Positions 41,387 to 52,343 are shown, numbered from the stretch's first letter. The stretch: 64,000 nucleotides of DNA from Yarrowia lipolytica (GCF_001761485.1 NC_090771.1:2108001-2172000), one strand, 5' to 3'. The notes: generated from the sequence alone by a model not told the origin. Numbers and translations are program-made.

Positions 41387-42937
41387 ATGAAATTCAACCC
41401 CGTCATCTCTGCCGTGGCCATGGCCGCTCTGGCCCAGGCCCTGCTGATCCCCCAGAACGTTGATGCCCTTGAGGCCTTCAACACCCTTCTTACCAACGAC
41501 GTCGAGGCCAACTCCCCCAACCACCACAAGGCCGCCAAGTTCGAGAAGATTGTCATTGCCAACGAGGACGAATCCGAGATTGCTCCTCTCGTCATGAACG
41601 ACAAGGAGCAAGTCCCCGACTCGTACATCGTCGTCTTCAAGGAGGATGTCGATGCATCCACCGCCGCCTCTCACGAGTTGTGGGTTGAGCAGGTCCACAC
41701 CGAGCAGGTTGCCTCTCTCGCCAAGCGAGATCTCCAGCACCCCTTCCTGGCCAAGGCTCAGTCCGGTCTCAAGCAGGCCTTCTCCATCGGATCCAACTTC
41801 AAGGGTTACACCGGTACTTTCCACGCCGACACCATTGAGCTGCTCCGACGACACAAGGACATTGCCTACGTTGAGAAGGACTCTATCGTCCATGCCAACG
41901 AGTTTGCCACTGAGCTCGATGCTCCCTGGGGTCTTGCCCGAGTCTCCCACCGAAAGACCCTTAACCTGGGCTCTTTCAACAAGTACCTCTACGATGACGT
42001 TGGAGGAGAGGGAGTGACCTCTTACGTTATTGACACCGGTGTCAATGTCGGACACGACGACTTCGGAGGCCGAGCCAAGTGGGGTAAGACTGTTCCCTCT
42101 GGCGATGCCGACGAGGATGGAAACGGTCACGGAACCCACTGTGCGGGTACTATTGGTGGCACCAAGTACGGTGTTGCCAAGAAGGCCAACATCGTCGCCG
42201 TCAAGGTCCTTCGATCTAACGGTTCCGGAACCATGTCCGACGTTGTTGCTGGTGTCGAGTTTGCCGCCAAGTCTCACGCCGAGCAGGTCAAGAAGAACCC
42301 CAAGGGATTCAAGGGTTCTACCGCCAATATGTCTCTTGGTGGTGGCAAGTCTCCTTCCCTTGATCTTGCCGTCAACGCTGCTGTCAAGGCTGGCATTCAC
42401 TTTGCCGTTGCTGCTGGTAACGACAATGCCGACGCTTGCAACTACTCCCCTGCTGCCGCTGAGAATGCCGTCACCGTTGGTGCCTCTACCCTCTCCGATG
42501 CTCGAGCCTACTTCTCCAACTACGGAAAGTGTGTCGACATCTTTGGCCCTGGTCTCAACATTCTCTCCACCTACATTGGCTCCAAGCAAGCTGTTGCCAC
42601 CCTCTCCGGTACCTCCATGGCCTCTCCTCATATTGCAGGTCTGCTTTCTTACTACCTGTCTCTGCAGCCCGAGTCTGACTCTGACTTCGCCACCACCTCC
42701 ATCACCCCCGCCCAGCTTAAGAAGAACCTTATTTCTTTCGCCTCTGTTGGTGTTCTGTCTGACATTGACGCTGACACTCCTAACGTTCTGGCTTACAACG
42801 GTGGAGGTGAGGACCTCAAGGACTTCTGGGCCGCCAAGTCTGCTGAGCAGATTGAGCTCGAGGAGAACATTCACGAGGCCGTGGACCATGCTGGTAACTT
42901 GATCACCTCCATCCGAAAGATTCTGTTTGGTTTCTAA
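41387..42937 (+). CDS. PRB1: Cerevisin-type subtilisin protease, vacuolar proteinase B
   Basis: This 516-residue pre-pro-serine protease has a signal peptide (MKFNPVISAVAMAALAQAL). An I9-type inhibitory propeptide spans about residues 77-170, from DSYIVVFKEDV to AYVEKDSIVHA. The S8 catalytic domain follows, with triad D216 (YVIDTGVN), H248 (NGHGTHCAG) and S410 (GTSMASPHIAG), and the oxyanion Asn in AAGNDNADACNYSP. TELDAPWGLARVSHR at the mature N-terminus is typical of the proteinase K/cerevisin clade. The C-terminal extension EEDL-like tail (residues 460-516) fits vacuolar Prb1. It is not the well-known secreted alkaline protease XPR2, as the dipeptide stretch of that pro-region is absent. 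An extracellular paralogue remains possible. Its biased CGA/GCC/GTC codons suggest high expression. Confidence 0.88.
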   Translation: MKFNPVISAVAMAALAQALLIPQNVDALEAFNTLLTNDVEANSPNHHKAAKFEKIVIANEDESEIAPLVMNDKEQVPDSYIVVFKEDVDASTAASHELWVEQVHTEQVASLAKRDLQHPFLAKAQSGLKQAFSIGSNFKGYTGTFHADTIELLRRHKDIAYVEKDSIVHANEFATELDAPWGLARVSHRKTLNLGSFNKYLYDDVGGEGVTSYVIDTGVNVGHDDFGGRAKWGKTVPSGDADEDGNGHGTHCAGTIGGTKYGVAKKANIVAVKVLRSNGSGTMSDVVAGVEFAAKSHAEQVKKNPKGFKGSTANMSLGGGKSPSLDLAVNAAVKAGIHFAVAAGNDNADACNYSPAAAENAVTVGASTLSDARAYFSNYGKCVDIFGPGLNILSTYIGSKQAVATLSGTSMASPHIAGLLSYYLSLQPESDSDFATTSITPAQLKKNLISFASVGVLSDIDADTPNVLAYNGGGEDLKDFWAAKSAEQIELEENIHEAVDHAGNLITSIRKILFGF

Positions 42938-43921
42938 GGAATGACCCAGGTGCAACCGTCTCATGACTATTTATATGTTACGAAACTATTTACTACAATA
43001 AGATGCTTATATGATTCTGGTAGCAGTCTGCGTATGTCAATATTACGGCAGCTCTTCCTACTCTTTGTGTCGTACCGTATGTACATACTGGTGTCATCTG
43101 GCTCGATGATACTCTTTGAAGATGTTAATGGTCGACTTATCGACACAGTTCACCTGAAGCACGGAAGATTTCTGGTTTGTGTGTAAGTACCGACCCCACA
43201 GTATGTACAAAACGCTGATGTCTCGTACATTGTACATTGATTCCTTCTAATACTCTACATACTATCCGAGCATGATCTCTTCAACACTCCACGAACTAAC
43301 ACATCAGGCCAGCCATCGATCTTGTAGTACCTGTTACTCGTACAATATCGTAGATAGCATGTGCCACAAATGGGAAATCTCAGATTTTCGAAAGAACCTG
43401 TGAATTTTGCAAAAACCACGATCACGTGACTTATTCCAGAGTAGACCACCACGACGGGTCAACAAGTCGTCCAGCCATCATTAGTCAAGCACCAGAGAGT
43501 TCAATTCTGAAGTATTTGTACAGCGTGAGACAATACAGGAATTCTGGGTGTTACCTTTGGCTTCGTGGCTTGATATTTATCATTTACGTGTTTCAGTATT
43601 TGGTAACTCCATGGATTGAGACATCATCATATAGGCTTATGAGTAACGGGCGACTCTTTATAATATACAGAATGTGCAAGGGTTACAGTAGTACTACAAG
43701 TTATAGTAATCTGAAGAGTGAGTTACAGTGTTACTGTACCCGTAGTATGTATGTACCCAGTACAGTAGCCACGAACTGTACTCGTACTGAAGTTACTGAG
43801 ATACAATAATTGGAGAGTCCCCTAATCATGCCCGTTCCTTCGGTCTAGATTTTTTACTAAGAATGAGCTACTTGCATTGTACCAGAGAGAGTCCATCACA
43901 GAATATGTGAGGGCGCGGCTC

Positions 43922-43929
43922 TGACGTCA
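43922..43929. promoter_or_regulatory. CRE/ATF palindrome
   Basis: TGACGTCA is a full bZIP (ATF/CREB or Sko1-type) site. It is almost 2 kb from the permease start, so the target is uncertain. Confidence 0.3.
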
Positions 43930-45750
43930 TCTCTGGGGCTCTCCTATTGGATGGCAAATATTTTCATGCTTATCGTCCTCGAGCAGATGTCTTCGATTAC
44001 GGCCAAGTCTCGGCGCAGAAGCTCTTACCTAAATCTGTCGTGCCGAGCCGAACCATCCATGCCACCTGCCACCGACGTACACTGTATGTACTAAACTAGA
44101 CTGTCTTTGAGACGATGCTCACGCTCACGTGGTCAGAAATCTCCGATGCTACCCTGGCCTGAAGTCGATCAATATACAATGCCGCTGCCCCTTCAAAAAA
44201 CACGGCGTGGAGTTCTTTTCCTCAGAATTACACGTGATGGCAGAGCTGCCAAGCCTGCTGCCTCCAGTCTATTCTTCCGTTAGAGCGGACACAACGTTAC
44301 CCGGCGGGGAGACTCAGACCAGAAGATGTGCCAGACTGGATAGAGCCACAACAAAGCGGTTTCACGTGAGACAGGGAGGACTCTCGGGTGAGGTTTCCTG
44401 ATTTGAATAATTAAATGTATCTCATGGGTACGTATAGTACAAGTAGGTGCACTCAACAAGTTGCTGAACCAAGCATTTACCCCATTTCCCCTCCTCTGGG
44501 AAGATGGGGATAAAATGTCACGTGACCTAATAAACAAGTTACAAATTCATTGTCTATGTAATCGAGTGGAGTTTTCCGATATCGGGATTTCCCCGCCGGT
44601 TATGAGCCACTCTCCCTTTTGCGTTGCCAAATAAAATTGCGAGGATGATAGAGTTCCGAGCAGAGGTAAGTTAATTATGGAGGCTGAGTTAAGATGGAGA
44701 GGCTGAGATACGGCTGTGGAGACTCTACAATAGACATAGAGTTGCCCAGGATGAGTGTAAAGAAGGGACTTCGTCGGCTTGATAACCCAACGACAAACAG
44801 GTTTTTTTTTGCATCAATGTTAATTCTACCATAGTCGAACGCTGTTAAACTTGCCTCCTTTAATAACGCCCCCCTTTACGTCATTTTCCCTCACAGCGTG
44901 CGTCCTATAGGCACATAAACTTGCCCTTCATAAATCCCACAGCATACATCAAAAGCCGCTTTATGTGCGCGTAGAAGCCGCCATTTGTGCGTGCGAGGCG
45001 TAGGTAAGAGAACTCGAGCGGTGTCGGAGCTTTATATACCGGTATCGGTGCCCCCTATTAGACTTGCTAGTTTAGCTGGTTTTCTAGATCTACGGTAGCG
45101 CACTTGGGGTCATGGGCATTTTCCACCTAAGCGAGCAATATTTTCAGAGATCAAGGTCCGTCTAGAACCGTTAGGTGGCATGTTTCTCCTCGAAGTCCTT
45201 GTCTGCAACGTGTACAGCTGGACCCGTTTGGTGGGGTAAAGACAAACGAGGCAGACTCGGAGAGCACAGAAAAAAGGGCAATGGGGAAAAAAGCAAAGTC
45301 TAAAAAGCTAAAATACGTGGAGCCATGGGCAAGCAATAAGGTCTGTGTAAGGCACTTTTCGGCGAGAGAGAAGTGGAACAGTAGCTCAGAAGAGAATATG
45401 CATCTATGCCCTTCTAGGGCTGTATTTCTTTTTCCCAGTTGATCGGGCTTGGTCACGCTACTTGACCGAATCAGCCATCACTTAGTGTGTGTCTAATGCT
45501 AGCCAAGAGCTAACGGTCAGAGTTGCATGCATTCGGTGCTGAAGGAATAATCAGGGAAGTAACCATCTGTATCAAATGCTCTCTCTCCTTTGACAAATAT
45601 TGCCGGAAATCAGTCCACATGAGTATTGCACCTCCTAAATTTGCCTCTCCTCTTTCCCCACACGGCTATCTTGTTTTACCTGCACCAGTAAACACAGTTC
45701 ACTGCGCTGCACGGCTAACCTAGAGCATGTTACACCCGGCCACCTTGGCT

Positions 45751-45756
45751 TATAAA
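45751..45756 (+). promoter_or_regulatory. TATA element of the permease gene
   Basis: TATAAA lies 121 bases before the ATG at 45877. Confidence 0.45.
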
Positions 45757-45876
45757 CGTTGGTATGGGACGCTAGTGTAGACTCTAAAAGTGTTGTTGCA
45801 AAGAAATCCATCTCATTTGAACTGAGCGGGTTTTTATTGCACATCTTTACACCTCTCTCTTGCATCTTTTGTGAAC

Positions 45877-47610
45877 ATGGAAAAAAACGAAGTGGTATCA
45901 ACCAACTCTCCCCACGAGGAGGGATCTGTCACTGAGGCCAACAACGGACGATGGGCCAACTTCAAGGACTCCTTCCGACGAGCCGATCTGAGCGAATACG
46001 ACACCGAGGGTCTTTCTGATCTCGAAAAGGCCGCTCTGGCAACCGCTAACTCCCCTCTCAGTCGATCCCTCAAGGGACGACATCTCCAGATGATTGCCAT
46101 CGGAGGATCCATTGGAACTGGTCTGTTTGTTGGCAGTGGAACCACCCTGGCCACTGGAGGACCGGCAGCCATTCTCATCGCCTACTCCATCATTGGAACT
46201 ATGTTGTTTTGCACCATGCACTCTCTGGGAGAACTGTGTGCTTGCTTCCCCGTCTCCGGCGCGTTTGCCTCTTACTCTACTCGATTCATCGACCCCGCCT
46301 GGGGCTTCGCCATGGGATGGAACTACACTCTCAACTGGTTTATTGTGTTCCCCCTGGAGCTCGTAGCCGCAAGTCTGACGGTCAACTACTGGAATGAAGC
46401 TAACGGAACCAACTACAATGCTGGCTGCTGGGTCGCTATCTTCTGGGTGCTAATTGTCTCCATCAATTTTTTCGGAGTCAAGGGCTACGGAGAAGCCGAG
46501 TTTTACTTTTCGCTTATTAAAGTCATTGCTGTGGTCGGATTCATCATTCTCGCTATTGTTCTGACCTGTGGAGGAGGACCCAACCACGACTACATCGGAG
46601 GCCGATACTGGCACAACCCCGGCGCTTTCTCTGCTGGTGCCAAGGGAGTCTGTGCCGTCTTCGTGTCTGCTGCCTTTGCTTTCAACGGAACTGAGCTGGC
46701 TGGCCTGGCTGCTGCCGAGACCGCCAATCCCCGAAAGTCCATCCCCACTGCTACCAAGCAAGTCTTCTGGCGAATTACCCTCTTCTATATTGTGTCTTTG
46801 ACTCTGGTCGGCTTCCTTGTTCCCTGGGACCACCCCCAGCTGCTCAACAAGAGCTCTTCTGCTGACGCTTCCGCCTCTCCGTTCGTCATTGCCATCAAGG
46901 CTGCCGGCATCAAGGGCCTTCCATCTGTCATGAACGTCGTCATTATGATTTCCGTTCTGTCCGTCGGCAACTCCTCTATCTTTGGTTTCTCTCGAACTAT
47001 CGCTGCTCTCGCCCAGCAAGGTCAGGCTCCTTCCTTCTTCGCTTACATTGATCGAAAGGGACGACCTCTGTTTGGCATCATCACAGTCTCGCTCTTTGGA
47101 CTGTTTGCATTCATCTGTGCCGGTCCTATCGAAACCCAGAACACCGTCTTCTACTGGCTCATGGCCATCTGTGGCCTCTCCTCCATCTTCACATGGGGCT
47201 CCATCAACCTGTGCCACTTCCGATTCCGAATGGCCATGAAGGTCCAGGGTCGATCTCTCCGAGAAATGCCTTTCTTGTCTCACGTCGGAACTATCGGATC
47301 CATGTACGGCTTCCTGCTCAACGTAACCGTGCTTGGATTGCAGTTCTGGATCGCTCTCTTCCCCGTGGGAGGTGCCAAGCCTAAGGCTGACGTCTTCTTC
47401 CAGGCCTACCTGGCTGTACCTGTTGTCCTGGCCTTCTATATCTTTTTCAAGCTGTGGAAACGGCCCAGCTTCGTGGCTCTAAAGGACATGGACCTCGACA
47501 CTGGACGACGAGAAACTGACTTCGAGCTGCTCATGCATGAGATGGACGAAGAGGCTGCCTACATTGCCTCCAAGCCCTTCTACTACCGAGTTTACAAGTT
47601 CTGGTGCTAA
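45877..47610 (+). CDS. GAP1-like general amino-acid permease
   Basis: This plasma-membrane proton-coupled amino-acid permease of the fungal YAT family has 577 residues with 12 membrane segments. The start is the ATG at 45877; the frame reaches back only two codons to a GTG. The TM1 signature is IAIGGSIGTGLFVGSG, then AFASYSTRFIDPAWGFAMGWNY. ETANPRKSIPTATKQVFWRI and ASPFVIAIKAAGIKGLPSVMN follow the Gap1 pattern closely. The cytosolic tail ends DMDLDTGRRETDFELL and finally YKFWC, the conserved Phe-Trp-Cys end that is palmitoylated in yeast permeases. N-terminal lysines (EKAALATANSPL region) are candidate ubiquitin sites for nitrogen-controlled endocytosis (inference). Specificity within the family cannot be read; Yarrowia-type genomes carry several paralogues. 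Confidence 0.9.
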   Translation: MEKNEVVSTNSPHEEGSVTEANNGRWANFKDSFRRADLSEYDTEGLSDLEKAALATANSPLSRSLKGRHLQMIAIGGSIGTGLFVGSGTTLATGGPAAILIAYSIIGTMLFCTMHSLGELCACFPVSGAFASYSTRFIDPAWGFAMGWNYTLNWFIVFPLELVAASLTVNYWNEANGTNYNAGCWVAIFWVLIVSINFFGVKGYGEAEFYFSLIKVIAVVGFIILAIVLTCGGGPNHDYIGGRYWHNPGAFSAGAKGVCAVFVSAAFAFNGTELAGLAAAETANPRKSIPTATKQVFWRITLFYIVSLTLVGFLVPWDHPQLLNKSSSADASASPFVIAIKAAGIKGLPSVMNVVIMISVLSVGNSSIFGFSRTIAALAQQGQAPSFFAYIDRKGRPLFGIITVSLFGLFAFICAGPIETQNTVFYWLMAICGLSSIFTWGSINLCHFRFRMAMKVQGRSLREMPFLSHVGTIGSMYGFLLNVTVLGLQFWIALFPVGGAKPKADVFFQAYLAVPVVLAFYIFFKLWKRPSFVALKDMDLDTGRRETDFELLMHEMDEEAAYIASKPFYYRVYKFWC

Positions 47611-47789
47611 CCGCTGCATTTAGTGTTATATATATATATTGTTTGTTATTAATTGAAGAGTACAAGGACAAGTGCACATTTCATTCAACTTATCGCTACT
47701 GTACATACGAGGAGCGATGGGAGCACTACTTCGGGGTCTGCATCGTACGATACAGTATATATATATACTCATACGAATTGTACAATTAC

Positions 47790-47912
47790 ATCACAAGTAC
47801 AAGTACCCGTACAATTACAGCACAAGTAATAAATATACATGCAAGTATTACTTGTACTGTTTACTCATACTCATACTCATACTGTACATACGTACATACT
47901 GTACTTGTACTT
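47790..47912. repeat. Cluster of GTACAAGTAC-type words
   Basis: ACAAGTACAAGTAC, ATTACTTGTACTGT, CATACTGTACATACGTACATACTGTACTTGTACTT-like text packs many copies of GTAC within about 120 bases. This is the densest of these clusters in the window. Confidence 0.65.
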
Positions 47913-48128
47913 CAGACATTTGACACACGCTCTGTCCAACACCCACCACATTGATGACAGTGCACCTCGGCGAGTACTATGTGCTGTGCGCCATGTTTGC
48001 CTATAATGTAGAAATAACCTGTTTTTGTCAACCCAAATAACGAGATAAATCCACAAAGCCGCGTTTGTATGTCGGTTTATTGCTTACCCCCTCCGCCAAC
48101 ACGTTGCTAGGGGCTCCAGTTAAGGTTT

Positions 48129-48143
48129 GAACGCGACGCGTTC
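48129..48143. promoter_or_regulatory. MCB-containing palindrome in the MCM6 promoter
   Basis: GAACGCG-A-CGCGTTC is a perfect 15-base palindrome that includes ACGCGT (48136-48141), the MluI cell-cycle box bound by MBF. It is about 125 bases before the MCM6 ATG, where MCM genes normally carry G1/S control sites. Confidence 0.6.
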
Positions 48144-48268
48144 TCCTTGCCAAAATAGGACTAAATTAAGCCGGGTAACTAGACGACGTGTTTTCTGCAT
48201 GGGACAAGAATATATCCCAATCCTCCTGAACACAACACATCGTACCGAAAACCACACACGAACACACC

Positions 48269-51034
48269 ATGGACCTCGTCGACCAATTAATGACCGAGGG
48301 GATGGAGGGTCCCTCTTCCCCCGGCCCTCCTTCCTCGCCCGGAGCCAATTTGCCCTCTTCTTTCGCAGGACGAACACCTGGAACCACATCTGCTCATGGA
48401 GGCCCTAGCTCTGACCAATACAGAGAACCAGCTGCCATGGATGTACCTCCGGACGAGGAGGTGCGAATGCGGCGAATTATGGAGCAAGAAACAGTTCCCA
48501 AGGTTCAGGACGCCACTGGAGAGAAGGTGCGTGATCTATTTGAAGAGTTTCTGGAGACTTACGTTGATGGATCAAATCCGGAAGAGTACTCTGATGACGA
48601 GGATGGAACTGCGTATGACGGGCGACCTTACGTACGACAAATCAAGGGTCTTCGAAGTTTCAACAAGTCGTCAATTTTCGTGGACTACAGACACATGAGC
48701 GAGACTGAAGATGGTATTCTGGCCCAAGCCATCAGTGACCAATACTACCGATTCATGCCATTTTTGCTGCGAGGTCTGACCAATGTGATTCGAAAGATTG
48801 AGCCCGTGCTTCTGCAACAGTCTGTAGGCTTTTCTGAGGATGGAAGTTCGACGTTTGGAGGATCCAAGTCGTCGTCTGCCTCAGATCAGCCCCGACACTT
48901 TCAGATCTGTTTCCACAACCTTCCTGTCGTGTGCAGAATTCGGGAACTCAAGACCGACAAGATTGGTTGTCTTATTTCTCTAGGGGGTACTGTCACTCGA
49001 ACGTCCGAAGTGCGTCCAGAACTGTACTTGGGAGCCTTCCAGTGCCAGGAATGTCATACTGAAGTGGACGGAGTGGAGCAGGTGTTCAAGTACACAGAGC
49101 CTTCGATCTGTCCCAACCCCATGTGCGGAAACAAAAAGATGTGGAAGCTGCTGATGGACAACTCTGTGTTCTTGGATTGGCAGAAGGTGCGTGTGCAGGA
49201 AAACGCACATGAGATCCCCGCTGGATCTATGCCCAGAACCATCGACGTCATTCTTAGAGGTGAAAATGTGGAGCGAGCTCGAGCAGGAGATCAGATGATT
49301 TTTACTGGAGCACCTGTTGTCATTCCTGACGTCACTCAGCTTGGCCTGCCTGGTGTGAAGCCTCGAGCAGTTCGAGATGGAGGCCGAGAAACTTCTGCTG
49401 TGGAGTCTGGAGCCGTCACAGGACTCAGAGAGCTTGGAGCACGTGATCTGACCTACAGGATATCTTTCCTAGCTTGTTACGCTGCTCCTGCCAACATTCT
49501 GGACGCCTCTGCCAACGACAACTACGCCGAGAACGCTGCTGACGAACAAGAGGAGTACATTCGAAGTCTGAAGTCTGCCGAAGTGGAGCAGCTTCGTGAT
49601 ATGGTCCACGGACAGGATATTTTCCGACGTCTGGTACGATCCATTGCTCCTGCTGTGTACGGTCATGAGACTGTCAAGAAGGGTATTCTACTGCAGCTCA
49701 TGGGAGGAGTGCACAAGAAGACAGCTGATGGAATTCGACTACGAGGAGATATTAACATTTGTCTGGTTGGAGATCCCTCCACTGCGAAGTCCCAGTTCCT
49801 TAAGTACGTCACCTCGTTCCTTCCTCGATCTGTGTATGCTTCCGGTAAGGCATCCACTGCTGCAGGTCTTACAGCAGCTGTGGTTAAGGATGAAGACTCT
49901 GGAGAGTTCACCATCGAAGCTGGAGCTTTGATGCTTGCTGATAATGGTATCTGTGCTATTGATGAGTTCGACAAGATGGATTTGGCAGACCAGGTGGCAA
50001 TTCACGAGGCTATGGAACAACAAACTATCTCCATTGCCAAGGCCGGTATTAACGCTACTCTGAACGCCCGAACTTCCATCCTGGCCGCTGCAAACCCTGC
50101 CAAGGGTCGGTATGACCGCAGACTCGGTCTGCGAGCCAACGTGCAGATGTCCGCTCCTATCATGTCTCGTTTCGATCTGTTTTTCGTCATTCTTGACGAG
50201 TGTAATGAGGCTACGGATACCGCTCTGGCCAGCCATGTCGTTGACCTGCACATGCATACTGATGAGGCCATCGACCCTCCCTTCTCCACTGAGCAGCTGC
50301 AGCGATTTATCAAGTACGCCCGTACCTTCAAGCCCATGCTGACCCCCGAAGCCCGAGCAGTTCTTGTACAGCAGTACCAGCAACTCCGAGCCGACGACGC
50401 CACCGGAGCTGGAAACAGTTACCGAATCACCGTTCGTCAGTTGGAGTCCATGATCCGTCTCTCTGAGGCCATTGCTCGAGCCAACTGTTCGACCATCATT
50501 TCCCCTGCCTTTGTTCATGAGGCTGCCAAACTGCTCAGAGACACCATCATTCTCGTTGAGCGGGAAGATGTGCTTCTGGACGAGGAGGAGGACACCGTAG
50601 ACGCTGCCGAGGACGCCGTTGACGAGGCCATGGAAGCCACCCAGCTAGCCAACCACACACCCCGGGACCAGATCACTCACCAGCAATACACACACATGGT
50701 CAACATGATTGTGTCCAAGCTATCGGAGAACTACACCGACGATGCCGATGCCAGTAGAATCGGAATGTCGCTGGATGCACTACTGGAGTTCGTGCTGGAG
50801 CAATACGAGGAAGATATGGTTGATGAGGAGGATGTGGAGAACCACACTCGGCTGACCAAGAAGGTCATCAAGAAAATGAAGAAGAACAACCTTCTCATGA
50901 CCGTGCGAGGTAATTTAGACGACCTGGAGGCCCCAGGAGATGGAACTGAGCTGTATGTGATCCATCCTAACGCTGCGGCCGCTGAGTTGGAGGAGACTAG
51001 ACAGACAGGAGGTGTCATGCCTGATGACGAGTAG
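48269..51034 (+). CDS. MCM6: MCM6 subunit of the replicative helicase
   Basis: This is a subunit of the Mcm2-7 hexamer that unwinds DNA at replication forks. It has 921 residues and no intron. The Ser/Pro N-terminus (about 100 residues, with SSPGPPSSPG) looks phosphorylated and disordered. The N-terminal domain has a C4 zinc site, CQEC (from about 259) and CPNPMC (from about 281). The assignment to Mcm6 rests on RVQENAHEIPAGSMPRTIDVILRGENVE. The AAA+ core has Walker A GDPSTAKS (about 501-508), Walker B with IDEFDKM (about 563) and the arginine finger MSRFDLFF (about 633). A winged-helix C-terminus follows the acidic linker LLDEEEDTVDAAEDAVDEA. The promoter has an MCB palindrome. Confidence 0.96.
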   Translation: MDLVDQLMTEGMEGPSSPGPPSSPGANLPSSFAGRTPGTTSAHGGPSSDQYREPAAMDVPPDEEVRMRRIMEQETVPKVQDATGEKVRDLFEEFLETYVDGSNPEEYSDDEDGTAYDGRPYVRQIKGLRSFNKSSIFVDYRHMSETEDGILAQAISDQYYRFMPFLLRGLTNVIRKIEPVLLQQSVGFSEDGSSTFGGSKSSSASDQPRHFQICFHNLPVVCRIRELKTDKIGCLISLGGTVTRTSEVRPELYLGAFQCQECHTEVDGVEQVFKYTEPSICPNPMCGNKKMWKLLMDNSVFLDWQKVRVQENAHEIPAGSMPRTIDVILRGENVERARAGDQMIFTGAPVVIPDVTQLGLPGVKPRAVRDGGRETSAVESGAVTGLRELGARDLTYRISFLACYAAPANILDASANDNYAENAADEQEEYIRSLKSAEVEQLRDMVHGQDIFRRLVRSIAPAVYGHETVKKGILLQLMGGVHKKTADGIRLRGDINICLVGDPSTAKSQFLKYVTSFLPRSVYASGKASTAAGLTAAVVKDEDSGEFTIEAGALMLADNGICAIDEFDKMDLADQVAIHEAMEQQTISIAKAGINATLNARTSILAAANPAKGRYDRRLGLRANVQMSAPIMSRFDLFFVILDECNEATDTALASHVVDLHMHTDEAIDPPFSTEQLQRFIKYARTFKPMLTPEARAVLVQQYQQLRADDATGAGNSYRITVRQLESMIRLSEAIARANCSTIISPAFVHEAAKLLRDTIILVEREDVLLDEEEDTVDAAEDAVDEAMEATQLANHTPRDQITHQQYTHMVNMIVSKLSENYTDDADASRIGMSLDALLEFVLEQYEEDMVDEEDVENHTRLTKKVIKKMKKNNLLMTVRGNLDDLEAPGDGTELYVIHPNAAAAELEETRQTGGVMPDDE

Positions 51035-51646
51035 GGATAAATGAGCTTTCAGGATAGCTCTCCAGTAATACACACTCAGTTCATACCACACGACTTTAGA
51101 GAGTAAGTAACTAATTAATGTATTTTTATTTTTATTGTTTTCCAAGAGATTATTAATTTTATGATCTCCTTGTATTTATAGCAAGATGTGCAAGGTGAAA
51201 GCTGATGAAGAATGTTTGTAAATACAGTAAGCCGCCTCTAGGGTAAAATAGAGATGCCTATTAATACACGTACGAGTACGGTAAGTTATATTTCTAGCTT
51301 ATATAATCACGGGATCTTATACATATTCAACCATATACAAGTGCCATGTATGCGGGGGTGATACGATTTAAGCCTCATTTTTAGAGCCCATGATTCTGCG
51401 CAACAGTAGCTAGCCCATGATATAAGACCATGAAGTTAAGGCCATACTTGACGTGTGAAACAGGCCTGATATGTTTTGAAGACGGCTCCAGTAAGTCGCT
51501 CCAGTACAACCAATGACACAGGAAGGAGGTTCATGTGCACCACCCAGAAACTCTCCAAACAAATACATTTAGGCTTCGCGTCAGACGCGTGTGATTAGGT
51601 TTACTAAACTTCGGGGGTGAAATTCACAGGAACATCTACGCACACC
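51035..51646. other. Intergenic, upstream of the HD-domain gene
   Basis: No gene or RNA was recognised. TA-rich DNA lies at 51105-51175. Confidence 0.55.
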
Positions 51647-52343
51647 ATGAGTGACTGGACTCCTGAAGGCGCTCTTCCTGCCGATCTCAAGGAGGAAATC
51701 GCGGCAGCTGCCACCGGCACAGAGTCGCTTCTGGCATTCCTGAATGTTGTTGAGCGGCTCAAGACAACTCCTCGAACTGGCTGGCTGAGATACAAGATGA
51801 TCGATGATCCTGGTGAGTGACAACGATATAGGGAAGATCTCAGCTTGGACTAACACAGAATCTATTGCCGACCACCAATACAGAATGTCCATCATCGCCA
51901 TGCTGTCTCTGTCGCCCGTGAACCAGAACACCTGTGTCAAGATGGCTCTAGTGCACGATATGGCCGAGGCTATTGTGGGTGACATCACTCCGTTTGACGA
52001 TATGACAAAGGCTGAAAAGTCGCGACGAGAACACTCATCGATCATCTACATGGCTGCTTTGGTGGAGAAGTACAACCCTGTGGCAGCCAAGGAGATCGTC
52101 GATCTGTGGAACCAATATGAGAACTGCTCTACCGACGAGGCCCGACTGGTCAAGGACATCGACAAGTTTGAGCTCATGCTGCAGACTTACGAGTACGAGA
52201 AGCAGCACAAGTTTGCTGAGGATCTCAGTCAGTTCTACACTTTGCGAGGCGTCATCAAAACTGAGGAGATTGGAAAGTTGGCTGACGAGCTGCTCAGAAA
52301 GCGGCAGCTGGCCATGGACAAGTTAGGTGTCAAATGGGATTAA
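51647..52343 (+). CDS. HD-domain 5'-deoxynucleotidase, HDDC2/Ygk1 family (two exons)
   Basis: Exon 1 is 51647-51812 and exon 2 is 51859-52343. The 46-base intron starts GTGAGT and ends GGACTAACACAG. Splicing yields 216 residues and joins MIDDP to ESIADHQYRM across a split Glu codon, restoring the family motif P-E-S-[IV]-A-D-H. The metal ligands are H61, H88-D89 (LVHDMAE) and an Asp in VKDIDKFELML. The enzyme is expected to dephosphorylate deoxyribonucleoside 5'-monophosphates, as shown for yeast YBR242W/Ygk1 and bacterial YfbR relatives, affecting dNTP balance. Without splicing, both exons end in unrelated residues. It is convergent with ALG7, 148 bases apart. Confidence 0.9.

Larger units (their letters stand above)
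42938..45876. other. 2.9-kb gene-free region upstream of the permease
   Basis: No convincing gene. The 127-codon frame at 43426 lacks an ATG start, and others are shorter. Seen here: a CRE-type TGACGTCA (43922-43929), runs of T (44803-44810), and a TATAAA at 45751. It may contain distal control sites for the permease. No LTR or tRNA was recognised. Confidence 0.5.
47611..48268. other. Intergenic, permease 3' flank and MCM6 promoter
   Basis: It contains a TA run just after the permease stop (about 47629-47639), a dense cluster of GTAC words (47790-47912) with three ACTCAT units (47863-47883), and the MCB palindrome of MCM6. No gene is seen. Confidence 0.6.

Noticed and set aside
41291-42964. 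A 557-codon frame on the strand opposite PRB1, longer than PRB1 itself.
   Set aside because: Strong codon bias in the protease gene removes stop codons from the antisense frame. The antisense protein is Val/Gly/Ser-rich with no domain, while the sense strand has an intact protease.
43426-43809. A 127-codon frame in the gap before the permease.
   Set aside because: It starts at GTG rather than ATG, has no domain and has a composition like the surrounding intergenic DNA.
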